Origin: an uncultured Prevotella sp.
GTDB lineage: Bacteria; Bacteroidota; Bacteroidia; Bacteroidales; Bacteroidaceae
Assembly: GCA_937877595.1 (NCBI GenBank)
Contig: CALFIY010000100.1
Location: 1-14,434, forward strand
Reading direction: 5' to 3'
Length of the DNA: 14,434 nt
A program made the translations under genes and the position numbers. The notes beneath the pieces were generated by a model that saw nothing but the letters and a program-made list of their open reading frames with translations, made no database searches and was not told the DNA's origin. The first letter of the stretch is position 1. Every line of letters begins with the position of its first letter. Of the stretch, positions 1-7,511 are shown piece after piece.

Positions 1-500
1 ACATCATCAACGCCTCGTCGCTCCGCAAGGGCATCAAGTACTACGACATAGCGCTGCGCATCTATATGGGCGCCGTTGTGAAGCGTGCCTTCAAGGACGG
101 CTTCTTCGGCAAACCTGGCGAAGTGGGCGTCGGCAAGTGGATAGACCTGAGCGGACTGCTGCTGCCTGCTTCAGAGGAGCAGCGGCTCATTGACGATATC
201 AAGAGCGGTGAGATAGAAAGCATACATGAGGTGCTGGAGCGATTTGACGACATAAACAGTCACTATCGTGAGTACCAGTGGGCATGGACATACCGCATGA
301 TTCTTGATTACTACCGTCTTGAGGAAATCACAGAGCACGACGTGGAGATAATACGCGAAGACTACATCCGTGCGCGCCGTGCCTGGATTGCCGAGATACG
401 CAAGGATGCCGAAAAGGAGTTTGCCATGGGCGATGTGGAACAGGATGTCTTCGACGACTTCGTTTCTAAACTCGACCACGAGATAGACTACGAGAACTAA
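1..500 (+). CDS. DUF4954 family protein, C-terminal part (5' end outside window)
   Basis: The reading frame is open from position 3 to the TAA at 498-500, so this is the last 165 codons of a gene that starts upstream; the ATG at 66 is internal. The residues match, from memory, the C-terminal part of DUF4954 proteins of Bacteroidales: a stretch reading SSLRKGIKYYDIA, then GKWIDLSGLL, then a helical tail with YQWAWTYRMI and DAEKEFAMGD. Full-length members are about 650 residues, with an N-terminal left-handed beta-helix (hexapeptide repeats, as in acyl- and nucleotidyl-transferases) that would lie outside the window. What remains is mostly charged alpha-helix with no signal peptide or membrane segment, so it is probably cytoplasmic. 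The molecular function of the family is not known. A perfect hairpin at 548-586 follows the stop. Confidence 0.8.
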   Translation, partial: IINASSLRKGIKYYDIALRIYMGAVVKRAFKDGFFGKPGEVGVGKWIDLSGLLLPASEEQRLIDDIKSGEIESIHEVLERFDDINSHYREYQWAWTYRMILDYYRLEEITEHDVEIIREDYIRARRAWIAEIRKDAEKEFAMGDVEQDVFDDFVSKLDHEIDYEN

Positions 501-547
501 ATCGTAGGTTGAGTGCCTCTGCGCAGCAGTGGCAACCGCATATAAAG

Positions 548-586
548 CAACAGCCGCAGGCTACACTGAGTAGCCTGCGGCTGTTG
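548..586. terminator. Bidirectional hairpin terminator between convergent genes
   Basis: A 17-bp perfect inverted repeat (548-564 with 570-586, CAACAGCCGCAGGCTAC and its complement) encloses a 5-nt loop. It lies between the stop of the DUF4954 gene (500) and the stop of the minus-strand isomerase gene (612). Neither side carries a long T run: the minus-strand exit reads GCTTTATA and the plus-strand exit GTATTCTG. Termination would therefore rest mainly on the G+C-rich stem. Serving both convergent transcripts is the simplest reading. Confidence 0.8.
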
Positions 587-611
587 GTATTCTGACGGCT
601 GTCCTGCGTCT

Positions 612-2756
612 TTAGAAGAAGAGGTAGCGGTTGTCCACCACGTCAGCCTTCAAGTAGAGTTCGTTCATATAGCGGCTGGCAGCCTGGAGCGCCTGCTGCT
701 GGAGTTGCTGTTGCTGCTGTTTCTCATCGTATTTGGCGCCTTCACGCTCGCCGCGAGAGATAACCTGGAAGAGATAAGCACCACCGTTGCCCTTTACAGG
801 AGCAGCGCTGAATGTTCCCTCCTTTGTGGCTGCCACGGCACCGCTCAAGGCTGGCTCGCTCGAACCTGTAGACTGTACGAAGACAGGTGCGGAGAATGTA
901 ATCTGGCGTACGCTGTCCACCACGGCACCTTTCTGGCGTGCGGCATCGATAGAGGCAACTCCCTTGAGTTTGCCGGCAGCAACGTCAAACTTCTTGTCGT
1001 TGATAACCTGCTGTTTCAACTGCTCCTCGATGTCTGCCATGTCGCGGTAGCCTTCCTTGTGAATGTTGGTAAGTGCAATGACGAGCAGATGGTCGTTGCT
1101 GCCACATTCGTAGAGAGGAGAAACCTGGCCGGCCTTGGCGTCGAAAATCCATTTCATTGCTTCGCGTGTGGCGCGCAGTCCTACAACGTTGTGCTCTGAA
1201 CTGAAAATATCCTTGCGCTCCTGTACACGGAAACCAAACTTGTCAGCGTTTTTCTCCAGACCCTCAAGTGTCTTGTTCTCGCTGACATACTGGCTGAACT
1301 TGTTGTAAGCAGCAGAATATGTGTCCTTTGAGAAGTCTATTGTGTGCTTGATAATGGCAACGTCGTACTTTGTTACCATTGCCTTGCGCTGTGTTACCTG
1401 CAGCACGATGTTGCCCTGCGAGAACTCCAGGTTCTTCAGTTCGCCTGCGCCGAGTGTATTGAGCGTCTCGATGTAACTCTTTGTGTCGCTGTCGATGTTC
1501 TGTGCCTGCTGATACATTGCTGAGGTCATCCACTGCTTTTCGGCTGTCTGGCCGTAGGTCTTTGCAATAGCCTCAAAGTCGGCACCGCCCTTGAGAGCAG
1601 TGAAAATACTGTCGGCACGCGTGTGTGCCTCGTCGGCTGTAGTGCCGCCAACTTGTATCTGGCGGTATTCTACAGAATCAGGCAACTGCACCTTGGCAAT
1701 AAGTTTCACTACGTTGAGCGTGTTGTCGTATTTTGTCTCGAAGGGAGCAGTGACCTGTCCAACCTGCATTGAGTCTATCTTTACTGCAATGTCGCTGGGG
1801 AAAGCCTGGCGTGTGGCAGCCAGTCCTGTGTAGGCTACCTGCGACTGTGCCTTGCGTACGATGTCGGCAGGAGCAGCGCCGCTCTCCAGTTTCTGCTGTG
1901 CCTCGGTAAGCGTGTTGAGCAGAGCCTTTCGGTCGGCATCGGATGGGAGAACCTGGAAGTCTACATACTTTATGTCGCGGCTCTCTACATACTGGCGATA
2001 CATCCCTTTCTGCTCGTTGTATTTTGCCTTGACATCGGCATCGCTCACCTGAACTTCGCTATCCTTTATGGAAGAGTAGGGGATTGAGGCCAGGATGATG
2101 TTGCTCTCTACGTTCTGTGCGTCGAAAGCAGCGCGTGCAGATACAGGATTGGAGAGCAGGCATTGCGAAAGCAGCGTCTGATATTTCTGAGCCAGTGTGT
2201 TCTGGCGCAGTGTCTTTTCTATGAATTTCCAGTAGTCATAGAGTTGCTTGTACTGCTCTGCCACTTGCTGCTGGCCGGGCTGCTCCTTTACTTTCTGGTA
2301 TTCTGCGATAAACTTGGTGAGTTGTGTAACGTCGAAAAGACCAGTCTGCTGATTTACAAACGGTGTTTGCTTCAGCATTGGGTTGGTGCCTTCTTTCAGA
2401 ATGGCCTGCAGTTCAGCGTCGGTAACGGTGAGGCCAAGTTTTGCGGCTTCTGCCTCAAGGATAGTGTTGTTGACATAAGTCTGCCAAACCTGATCCCTTA
2501 TCTGTGCCAGTTCTTCGTCGCTGAGATTATCCGAGCCGCGGGTCATTTTAATCACCGACTGATACTCATCGACGAGGTTCTGAAATTCCTGTACGGAGAT
2601 TTTCTTTCCTAACACTTCGCCTACCTGCTGACGACGCTCATTGCTCGTGGCTTCGCACGAGCGGAACATTTCTTCTGCAATGAAGGCAAACAGGGCCAGA
2701 CCGATTATAGTTGCAAGTACTGGGCCCCAACTTCTGATTTTTCCAATTGCTGCCAT
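612..2756 (-). CDS. Membrane-anchored peptidyl-prolyl cis-trans isomerase, SurA/PpiD-like foldase
   Basis: This 714-residue protein has the PpiD layout. A short cytoplasmic N-terminus is followed by one membrane anchor (about residues 11-29, GPVLATIIGLALFAF). A SurA-type helical chaperone domain follows (about 40-190, with GKKISVQEFQNLVDEY). A parvulin-like segment lies at about 360-460 (EYRQIQV, then ADSIFTALKGGADFEAIAKTYG), and a further C-terminal region holds a second, weaker parvulin-like stretch. Family knowledge: such proteins help newly translocated polypeptides fold at the periplasmic face of the inner membrane; many PpiD parvulin domains have little isomerase activity. The C-terminus has a glutamine-rich patch (KQQQQQLQQQ) before the ending NRYLFF. 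The gene lies 125 bp downstream of the CNNM gene, with its own promoter-like element at 2831-2838, so it may be transcribed alone as well as by readthrough. The ATG at 2756 puts the anchor at the N-terminus, which supports this start. Confidence 0.85.
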   Translation of the reverse strand: MAAIGKIRSWGPVLATIIGLALFAFIAEEMFRSCEATSNERRQQVGEVLGKKISVQEFQNLVDEYQSVIKMTRGSDNLSDEELAQIRDQVWQTYVNNTILEAEAAKLGLTVTDAELQAILKEGTNPMLKQTPFVNQQTGLFDVTQLTKFIAEYQKVKEQPGQQQVAEQYKQLYDYWKFIEKTLRQNTLAQKYQTLLSQCLLSNPVSARAAFDAQNVESNIILASIPYSSIKDSEVQVSDADVKAKYNEQKGMYRQYVESRDIKYVDFQVLPSDADRKALLNTLTEAQQKLESGAAPADIVRKAQSQVAYTGLAATRQAFPSDIAVKIDSMQVGQVTAPFETKYDNTLNVVKLIAKVQLPDSVEYRQIQVGGTTADEAHTRADSIFTALKGGADFEAIAKTYGQTAEKQWMTSAMYQQAQNIDSDTKSYIETLNTLGAGELKNLEFSQGNIVLQVTQRKAMVTKYDVAIIKHTIDFSKDTYSAAYNKFSQYVSENKTLEGLEKNADKFGFRVQERKDIFSSEHNVVGLRATREAMKWIFDAKAGQVSPLYECGSNDHLLVIALTNIHKEGYRDMADIEEQLKQQVINDKKFDVAAGKLKGVASIDAARQKGAVVDSVRQITFSAPVFVQSTGSSEPALSGAVAATKEGTFSAAPVKGNGGAYLFQVISRGEREGAKYDEKQQQQQLQQQALQAASRYMNELYLKADVVDNRYLFF

Positions 2757-2830
2757 TGTTGCTTATTGTATTTATTGTTTTAGTCTTATGCTATTTTTCT
2801 ATAATGTGCGCAAAACACCATTTTGGCCGA

Positions 2831-2838
2831 CAAAATTA
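2831..2838 (-). promoter_or_regulatory. Bacteroidetes-type promoter (-7 element) for the isomerase gene
   Basis: On the minus strand this reads TAATTTTG, an exact match to the TAnnTTTG element of Bacteroidetes vegetative promoters. Nineteen bases upstream (plus-strand 2858-2861) the minus strand reads TTCG, a 3-of-4 match to the -33 TTTG element. Transcription would start near 2825, giving a leader of about 70 nt before the ATG at 2756. Confidence 0.55.
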
Positions 2839-2881
2839 CACATTTTATGTAAAACGGCGAAAGTTTGGGCGAAAAAAAACC

Positions 2882-4189
2882 TCATTCCATCACTTTTAAT
2901 CGCACAAGTTCTATTTTTGTCATTGTATTCTTCACTATTTTGAACTGGAAGCGTCCTATCCTTACTACCTCGTTTAGTTTCGGGAAACTCTGGTATTCGT
3001 GAAGTATCAGTCCGCCTATCGTCATGTAGTCGTCGCTTTCTGGAAGTTGCAGGTCAAACGTTTCGTTGACTTTCTCAATCTCAAGGCGGGCAGAAAGCAT
3101 GTATTCGCCGTCGTCAAGTTGCTTTGCTACGTATTTAGTATTGTCGTGCTCGTCTTCTATATCGCCGAATATCTCCTCTACTATGTCTTCCAGCGAAACC
3201 AGTCCGCTTGTTCCGCCAAACTCGTCGATTACCACGGCCAGCGACTTCTTTTGCTGCAGGAAGATATGCATCATTTTGCTGGCTGCCATCGTTTCCGGCA
3301 CGTATGGCATGGGTCGTACCAGCCGCTGCAAGTCAGGTGCCGCCTCCTCGGTGCTGTTTTCTGCCCGTAATTTCGCCTTTTCACTGCTAAGACGGAAGAG
3401 ATCGGAACTGTGAATATAGCCTGTGACGTGGTCAATGTCTTCGCGGTAAACGACAATCTTCGAGTGGCCGCTCTCAATAAAGCGGCTCTTAAGTTGTTCG
3501 ATGTCACACTCTTCGATGTCAACGGCTTCTATCTCCGTGCGTGGCACCATGCAGTCGCGCACCTTTGTGTCGGCAAACTCCAGCGCGTTCTGGAATATCT
3601 TCACCTCGTCTTCTATCTGTCTGTCGTCGGCTGCACTGTCTATGCTTGTCTGTACGAGATAGTCGAGATCGACTTTTGTGAATTCTCGGCCCTTCGCTTC
3701 TTTAGGAATTCGCACACCAAAGATTCGCAGCAAGGCACGTGACAGTTGCGAGGCCATTCGTGAGATAGGGAAAAGCACCACATAGCATACCATTGCAGGC
3801 AGTGCAAAAATGTTAAGCATCGCATTGGGACTGGCTTTGAATATTGTTTTGGGAAGAAATTCGCCAGTGAAGAGCACTACAAGTGTGGAGAGCAACGTGT
3901 CGGCAGTGACGCGTGCACCATCGTTGAGTTGTTCGAAAAGTGTGGCGTCAAATATCTTTGCGAAAAGAATGCCATAGACAACGAGGGCAATGTTATTGCC
4001 CACGAGCATTGTGCTGACAAAATCGTTGGGGTGCTCGTAGAAGTAGCCAATGACGCGCTGGCCTACTCCGTTCTTGTCGCGCTCCATCTCGGCACGCAGT
4101 CTGTTGCCGGAGACAAAGGCTATCTCCATGCCCGAAAAGAAGGCGGAGAAAATCATGGTGATTATGAGTCCTATGATGAGTGGTGTCAT
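2882..4189 (-). CDS. CNNM/CorC-type membrane protein with CBS pair (hemolysin-related, GldE-like)
   Basis: This 435-residue protein has the full CNNM layout. The DUF21 membrane domain (about 1-160) has the early hydrophobic helix with SAFFSGMEIAFVS, the conserved GEFLPK motif at 109-114 and more hydrophobic helices to about 150. A CBS pair follows (about 208-345; VRDCMVPRTEIEAVD opens the first, VIDEFGGTSGLVSLEDIVEE sits in the second). A C-terminal CorC_HlyC domain spans about 352-433. Relatives transport or sense Mg2+ or related cations (CorB/CorC, MpfA), and the flavobacterial gliding protein GldE belongs here. The older label hemolysin is historical. The ATG overlaps the lptC stop in an ATGA (4186-4189), implying translational coupling. 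No clear hairpin follows the stop; a T8 run on the coding strand lies immediately after it. The transported ion cannot be told from the sequence. Confidence 0.9.
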   Translation of the reverse strand: MTPLIIGLIITMIFSAFFSGMEIAFVSGNRLRAEMERDKNGVGQRVIGYFYEHPNDFVSTMLVGNNIALVVYGILFAKIFDATLFEQLNDGARVTADTLLSTLVVLFTGEFLPKTIFKASPNAMLNIFALPAMVCYVVLFPISRMASQLSRALLRIFGVRIPKEAKGREFTKVDLDYLVQTSIDSAADDRQIEDEVKIFQNALEFADTKVRDCMVPRTEIEAVDIEECDIEQLKSRFIESGHSKIVVYREDIDHVTGYIHSSDLFRLSSEKAKLRAENSTEEAAPDLQRLVRPMPYVPETMAASKMMHIFLQQKKSLAVVIDEFGGTSGLVSLEDIVEEIFGDIEDEHDNTKYVAKQLDDGEYMLSARLEIEKVNETFDLQLPESDDYMTIGGLILHEYQSFPKLNEVVRIGRFQFKIVKNTMTKIELVRLKVME

Positions 4190-4914
4190 GGATTGCGTGT
4201 GATGGTTGTTGTGCGCTGTGCCGCATGTTTTGTTGCTGCCGGCCTTATTGCCGGTGGCGCAGGGGCAGCAGTGTCTTTCCCTGCGGCGTTCGGTGCTGCC
4301 TGGGCGGGTGCCGGGGTTGGGGCAGGCTCGTTGTCGCCCTCAATATCCGACGACTGGAAAGAGCCTACGCTGTTTGTGATTTCGTAGTGCATCATGTGCT
4401 CATCGCTGCGGAAGTAGGTGCCCTGCATTTCGCGCTCTGGCGTGACGACACGTGAGAACTTGTAGGAGTAGAATTCGTGTTTGACCCCGTCCCAGAAGAG
4501 TTCCTCGCTGTCGAAGCGCAGTCCGTTGGCATTGCGTATGCGTACGCGTCCGCGAAGTTCCCACAGTTTCAACTGGTCGAAGTACCAGGCGCTGTCGGCA
4601 TAGACGTGGCCTTCGACATGAAACTGCTCGTCGAACTGCTCCATGAAGATGCCCTTCTCAAAAGTCCATCGGGAGGGATTCTTTACGTTGTTGACATCCC
4701 AGCGCTCGCTGACGATGCGATATTTTATCACGCCGGAGTCGCTGATGAGCGTATTGACTCCGTAACTCGTCATCACCGATACGGAGTCGCGGTCGTGAAT
4801 GGCCGGTGCGGTGTGTTCCTTATTCTCGCTGCAAGCCATGACAGAAGCCATAAGGATGAGAGCGAAGCCCATCCTTATGCCGGAAGATGATAAAGGTCTA
4901 CGGAAGAACGTCAA
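4186..4914 (-). CDS. lptC: LPS export ABC transporter periplasmic protein LptC (lipoprotein)
   Basis: The protein matches the Bacteroidetes LptC type: after a lipobox come KEHTAPAIHDRDSVSVMTSYG and VNTLISDSGVIKYRI, then short beta-strand repeats (WYFDQLKLWELRGRVRI, ANGLRFDSEELFWD) of the kind that form the LptC beta-jellyroll. LptC passes LPS from LptBFG to the LptA bridge. The start is uncertain. The frame opens at a TTG (4950) inside the upstream gene; the first ATG (4872) gives a signal with no basic residue before the hydrophobic core. I chose TTG 4914, which starts after the upstream stop and yields an n-region with RR and R, a core GFALILMASVM and a lipobox Cys at residue 28. The last 50 or so residues (after about residue 190) are rich in Ala, Pro and Thr and look disordered, beyond the usual domain end. 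The stop overlaps the next gene by 4 nt. Confidence 0.82.
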   Translation of the reverse strand: MTFFRRPLSSSGIRMGFALILMASVMACSENKEHTAPAIHDRDSVSVMTSYGVNTLISDSGVIKYRIVSERWDVNNVKNPSRWTFEKGIFMEQFDEQFHVEGHVYADSAWYFDQLKLWELRGRVRIRNANGLRFDSEELFWDGVKHEFYSYKFSRVVTPEREMQGTYFRSDEHMMHYEITNSVGSFQSSDIEGDNEPAPTPAPAQAAPNAAGKDTAAPAPPAIRPAATKHAAQRTTTITRNP

Positions 4915-4927
4915 TGGTGTGCAAAAA

Positions 4928-6211
4928 TTAGTCAACTTTCCACTTTGCAAACCAGCGCTCGTTGAACGTCAGTCCTACGTTGATGCGGAAGGTGTTTTCG
5001 GTTATGAGATCGGTGGCGGAGCGTTTTGCCCATTGCGCACTGATGTTTAGCACCGAGCGATTGTTGTAACTATTGATGATAGGAATGCCGAAGCCGGCAC
5101 TAACACTCATCTCGCTTGGCCCTTTCTTGCCATTAATATTATAATAAGGTGTAGCCATCGAGGCACCAATCCTGTAGTGGATGCGATTGAAGAAATTGCG
5201 GCTCAGCCGTGACGGTATCCAGTCGGCACCAACCGTCAGACGGGTGCGGTTGCGCAGCAGACCGTCCTGCAATACGTATTTCTGCGTGTAGTCGTCGACA
5301 TTGGGAAATTTTATCGACTTCCACTGCTGCATAGTGACGTCGGCGCCTACCGTGAGAGAGCGGTTGTGCTGCCATGCAACGCCTACGCCGTACGACATAG
5401 GCAGTCGGAGACCGTTTTTCACAGAGTCGGGAGTGGCTGTCGACACTCCTGTCTGCGTGTTGTAGTTGGTGACGGTCATCGTGGCGTCTGCGCCAAGTTT
5501 GTGGCCTATTCCTGCGATGGCTCCAAAGGTTAGAGAGTTATTTCTGTTGAGCGGCAGTTCATACTGTACGCCAAAGTCTATTTTGTAACTGCTTATTGTT
5601 GCTGCGTAGGTGCGTGTAAGGGTATTCACATAGCCGTCGTTGCTAACCATACTGATGGTGCGCGAATAGTCGCCCCACAGGTAGGAAAGGTTGACACCCA
5701 GCGAAAGTCCTTTCAGCGGCTCGTAGCCTGCGCCGAGAAACACCTGGTGAAGACCGCCGCTGCCACTGTGAGTGTCGGTGACGTAGGTGGTCGACTGACC
5801 GATGTAGTTCACTCCGGAATAGTTGTAGCCGATATTGGAGTAGGGCACGATGCCGACGCCAATACCCAGGCGGCGCATCAAGCGAAACGCTGCCACGGCG
5901 TATTCAAAGTTGGCGTTGTGGGCATTGATTTTAGTAGAACCCTCCTTGAAGTTTGTGATTTCTCCCGACATGCCGGCATCGATAATCATAGTCAGCGAGT
6001 CGGTAGCAGAATATGATGCAGGATTCTGCATGTTGACAACGGTTCCGTTGCGCAGCGCAATGGCAAGACCGCCCATGCCTCGGTTGAAGCCCTGCGACTG
6101 GTCGGCAAGTTGGCCAAGGCCGTATTGACTATATGGCGAGTTAGTGCCACTCTGAGCCCAGCCTAAGGAAATCATGGCGCTCAGCAAAATGCCACAAAAA
6201 AGGCGTTTCAT
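4928..6211 (-). CDS. Outer-membrane beta-barrel-like protein of unknown function
   Basis: The 427-residue product begins with a clear Sec signal peptide (MKRLFCGILLSAMISLGWA, cleavage near residue 19). The mature start has SPYSQYGLGQL, then a stretch with FNRGMGGLAIALRN. The rest is alternating, aromatic-rich beta-strand sequence with Gly- and Tyr-rich turns (GIGVGIVPYSNIGYNYSG, GVNLSYLWGDYSR, MSYGVGVAWQHNRS) and a late strand ending LNVG-like (INVGLTF). This resembles Bacteroidetes outer-membrane barrels of the FadL/OmpP1 or PorV style, but I cannot place it firmly in either. It is the first gene of the lptC block, with a promoter-like site at 6249-6256, and ends 14 bp before the proposed lptC start. 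The neighbourhood suggests a role in, or dependence on, outer-membrane assembly; that is inference. Confidence 0.75.
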   Translation of the reverse strand: MKRLFCGILLSAMISLGWAQSGTNSPYSQYGLGQLADQSQGFNRGMGGLAIALRNGTVVNMQNPASYSATDSLTMIIDAGMSGEITNFKEGSTKINAHNANFEYAVAAFRLMRRLGIGVGIVPYSNIGYNYSGVNYIGQSTTYVTDTHSGSGGLHQVFLGAGYEPLKGLSLGVNLSYLWGDYSRTISMVSNDGYVNTLTRTYAATISSYKIDFGVQYELPLNRNNSLTFGAIAGIGHKLGADATMTVTNYNTQTGVSTATPDSVKNGLRLPMSYGVGVAWQHNRSLTVGADVTMQQWKSIKFPNVDDYTQKYVLQDGLLRNRTRLTVGADWIPSRLSRNFFNRIHYRIGASMATPYYNINGKKGPSEMSVSAGFGIPIINSYNNRSVLNISAQWAKRSATDLITENTFRINVGLTFNERWFAKWKVD

Positions 6212-6248
6212 CTTTATCTTATGTGTGTAAATGTCCGATTTCGGGTTG

Positions 6249-6256
6249 CAAAATTA
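6249..6256 (-). promoter_or_regulatory. Bacteroidetes-type promoter for the outer-membrane protein - lptC - CNNM block
   Basis: The minus strand reads TAATTTTG, an exact TAnnTTTG match. A TTTG lies upstream on the minus strand (plus 6273-6276) but only 16 bases away, short of the usual 19 or so, so the -33 half is uncertain. A start near 6243 would give a leader of roughly 32 nt before the ATG at 6211. Confidence 0.55.
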
Positions 6257-6301
6257 TTGAAAAAAAACGAAACAAACGCACGATAACTGGAAAATATAGC
6301 G

Positions 6302-6309
6302 TAATTTTG
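6302..6309 (+). promoter_or_regulatory. Bacteroidetes-type promoter abutting the DUF4105 start codon
   Basis: The plus strand reads TAATTTTG, an exact TAnnTTTG match, ending only 4 bases before the GTG start at 6314. No convincing -33 element is seen 17-21 bases upstream (about 6277-6284). If this site is used, the transcript would begin at or next to the start codon. Confidence 0.5.
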
Positions 6310-6313
6310 CATC

Positions 6314-7510
6314 GTGAAACATTTTAAAGACTTTTTTAATGCTCTCGGCGGAGTGCTTGCCTGTGTGGTATGTCTGTTGTTGCCACGGCAAGCGGTAGCC
6401 CAGCCTTCAGATAGCCTTCTTGCTGCAATGGACTCCGTAGAGATAAGTCTGCTCACATGCCAGCCCCACGAAGAAGTCTATAGTCTTTACGGCCATACGG
6501 CCATTCGCTATCACGACTTGCGTAGCAGTGATTTTGATTTGGTTTTCAACTATGGCGTTTTCGACTTCCGCCGTCCGCATTTTGTGGCGCGCTTTGTCTT
6601 CGGGCTCACCGACTATGAACTCGGAGTCTATCCTTTTCCGTTCTTCTGTCAGGAATATCGCCGCGTAGGCTCTATGGTGGTGGAGCAGGTGCTCAACCTG
6701 TCGAGAGAAGAGAAGTTGAAGTTGCGCAATGCGCTTGGGAAGAATCTGCAACCAGAGAACAGAGTATACAGATACAATTATTTCTATAATAATTGCACCA
6801 CTAAGGCTCGCGACGTGATAGAACAGTGTCTTGACGGCAAGATAGAATATTACTATCGCAGCGACTACACTCCGTCGTTTCGCCAAATGGTTTCGCAGCA
6901 GACCGCTGGCCATCCCTGGACGACATTTGGCAATGACATGCTGCTCGGTTTGTTTTCCGACAAACAGGCCATGCCGCGCCAGCAGGAGTTTCTGCCCGAC
7001 AATTTGATGTACGACTTCGACCACGCGCAGGTTTATGCCATGGGAAAATACCGCCCGCTGGTCAGCGAGCGACGGCTGGCTGTAGCCCCGGGCGTTCAGG
7101 TGATGATGAGCGGCTTTGCGCTCTCGCCTCTGGCATGCGGCGCACTGCTGGCACTGTTGGGAGCCGTCATGGGATGGTGGCAGATACGGCGCCGGCGCTC
7201 ACTGCTTGTGTGGGACGCACTGCTCATGCTGGCTACGGGAGCAATAGGCATTGTGCTCACGTTGATGATTTTCTCACAGCATCCCACGACGAGTCTCAAT
7301 CTTCAGATTTTGCTCTTCAATCCGCTGCCGTGGTTTTTCCTTTATCCTGTTGTACGTCGCAGACCGACGGTTTATTGGAAGTTGACGGCTTTGCTGGCAG
7401 CGCTATTCTTCATTGGAAATTTTTTTCAGCACTATGCCGTAGGAATACAAGGTTTGGCACTGTGTTTGCTGGTGCAGTGCTGGGTACATATAAAGACATG
7501 CAAGGCATGA
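6314..7510 (+). CDS. DUF4105 (Lnb N-terminal-like) exported protein with C-terminal membrane domain
   Basis: The 398-residue protein has a signal peptide (basic start KHFK, core GGVLACVVCLLL, cleavage near AVA-Q at 29/30). The DUF4105 domain follows (about 35-240), with the conserved YSLYGHTAIR (His61), a stretch with FNYGVFDF and FVFGLTDYELG, and YNNCTTKARDV (Cys161). From memory, this domain resembles permuted papain-like/NlpC-P60 hydrolases, with a His and a Cys in these positions, but its substrate is unknown; the name comes from a domain of lacto-N-biosidase. The C-terminal third (about 262-390) has roughly five hydrophobic segments, so the catalytic-looking domain would face the periplasm on an inner-membrane anchor. 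The start is GTG: the next in-frame ATG would delete the signal peptide, and a stop (TAA at 6302) blocks any earlier start. The next gene begins after a single base, implying coupled translation. Confidence 0.82.
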   Translation: MKHFKDFFNALGGVLACVVCLLLPRQAVAQPSDSLLAAMDSVEISLLTCQPHEEVYSLYGHTAIRYHDLRSSDFDLVFNYGVFDFRRPHFVARFVFGLTDYELGVYPFPFFCQEYRRVGSMVVEQVLNLSREEKLKLRNALGKNLQPENRVYRYNYFYNNCTTKARDVIEQCLDGKIEYYYRSDYTPSFRQMVSQQTAGHPWTTFGNDMLLGLFSDKQAMPRQQEFLPDNLMYDFDHAQVYAMGKYRPLVSERRLAVAPGVQVMMSGFALSPLACGALLALLGAVMGWWQIRRRRSLLVWDALLMLATGAIGIVLTLMIFSQHPTTSLNLQILLFNPLPWFFLYPVVRRRPTVYWKLTALLAALFFIGNFFQHYAVGIQGLALCLLVQCWVHIKTCKA

Positions 7511-7511
7511 T

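Noticed and set aside
705..1199. Long plus-strand open frames across the isomerase gene.
   Set aside because: They are antisense to a 714-codon frame with a membrane anchor and foldase domains, and their translations look like compositional noise.
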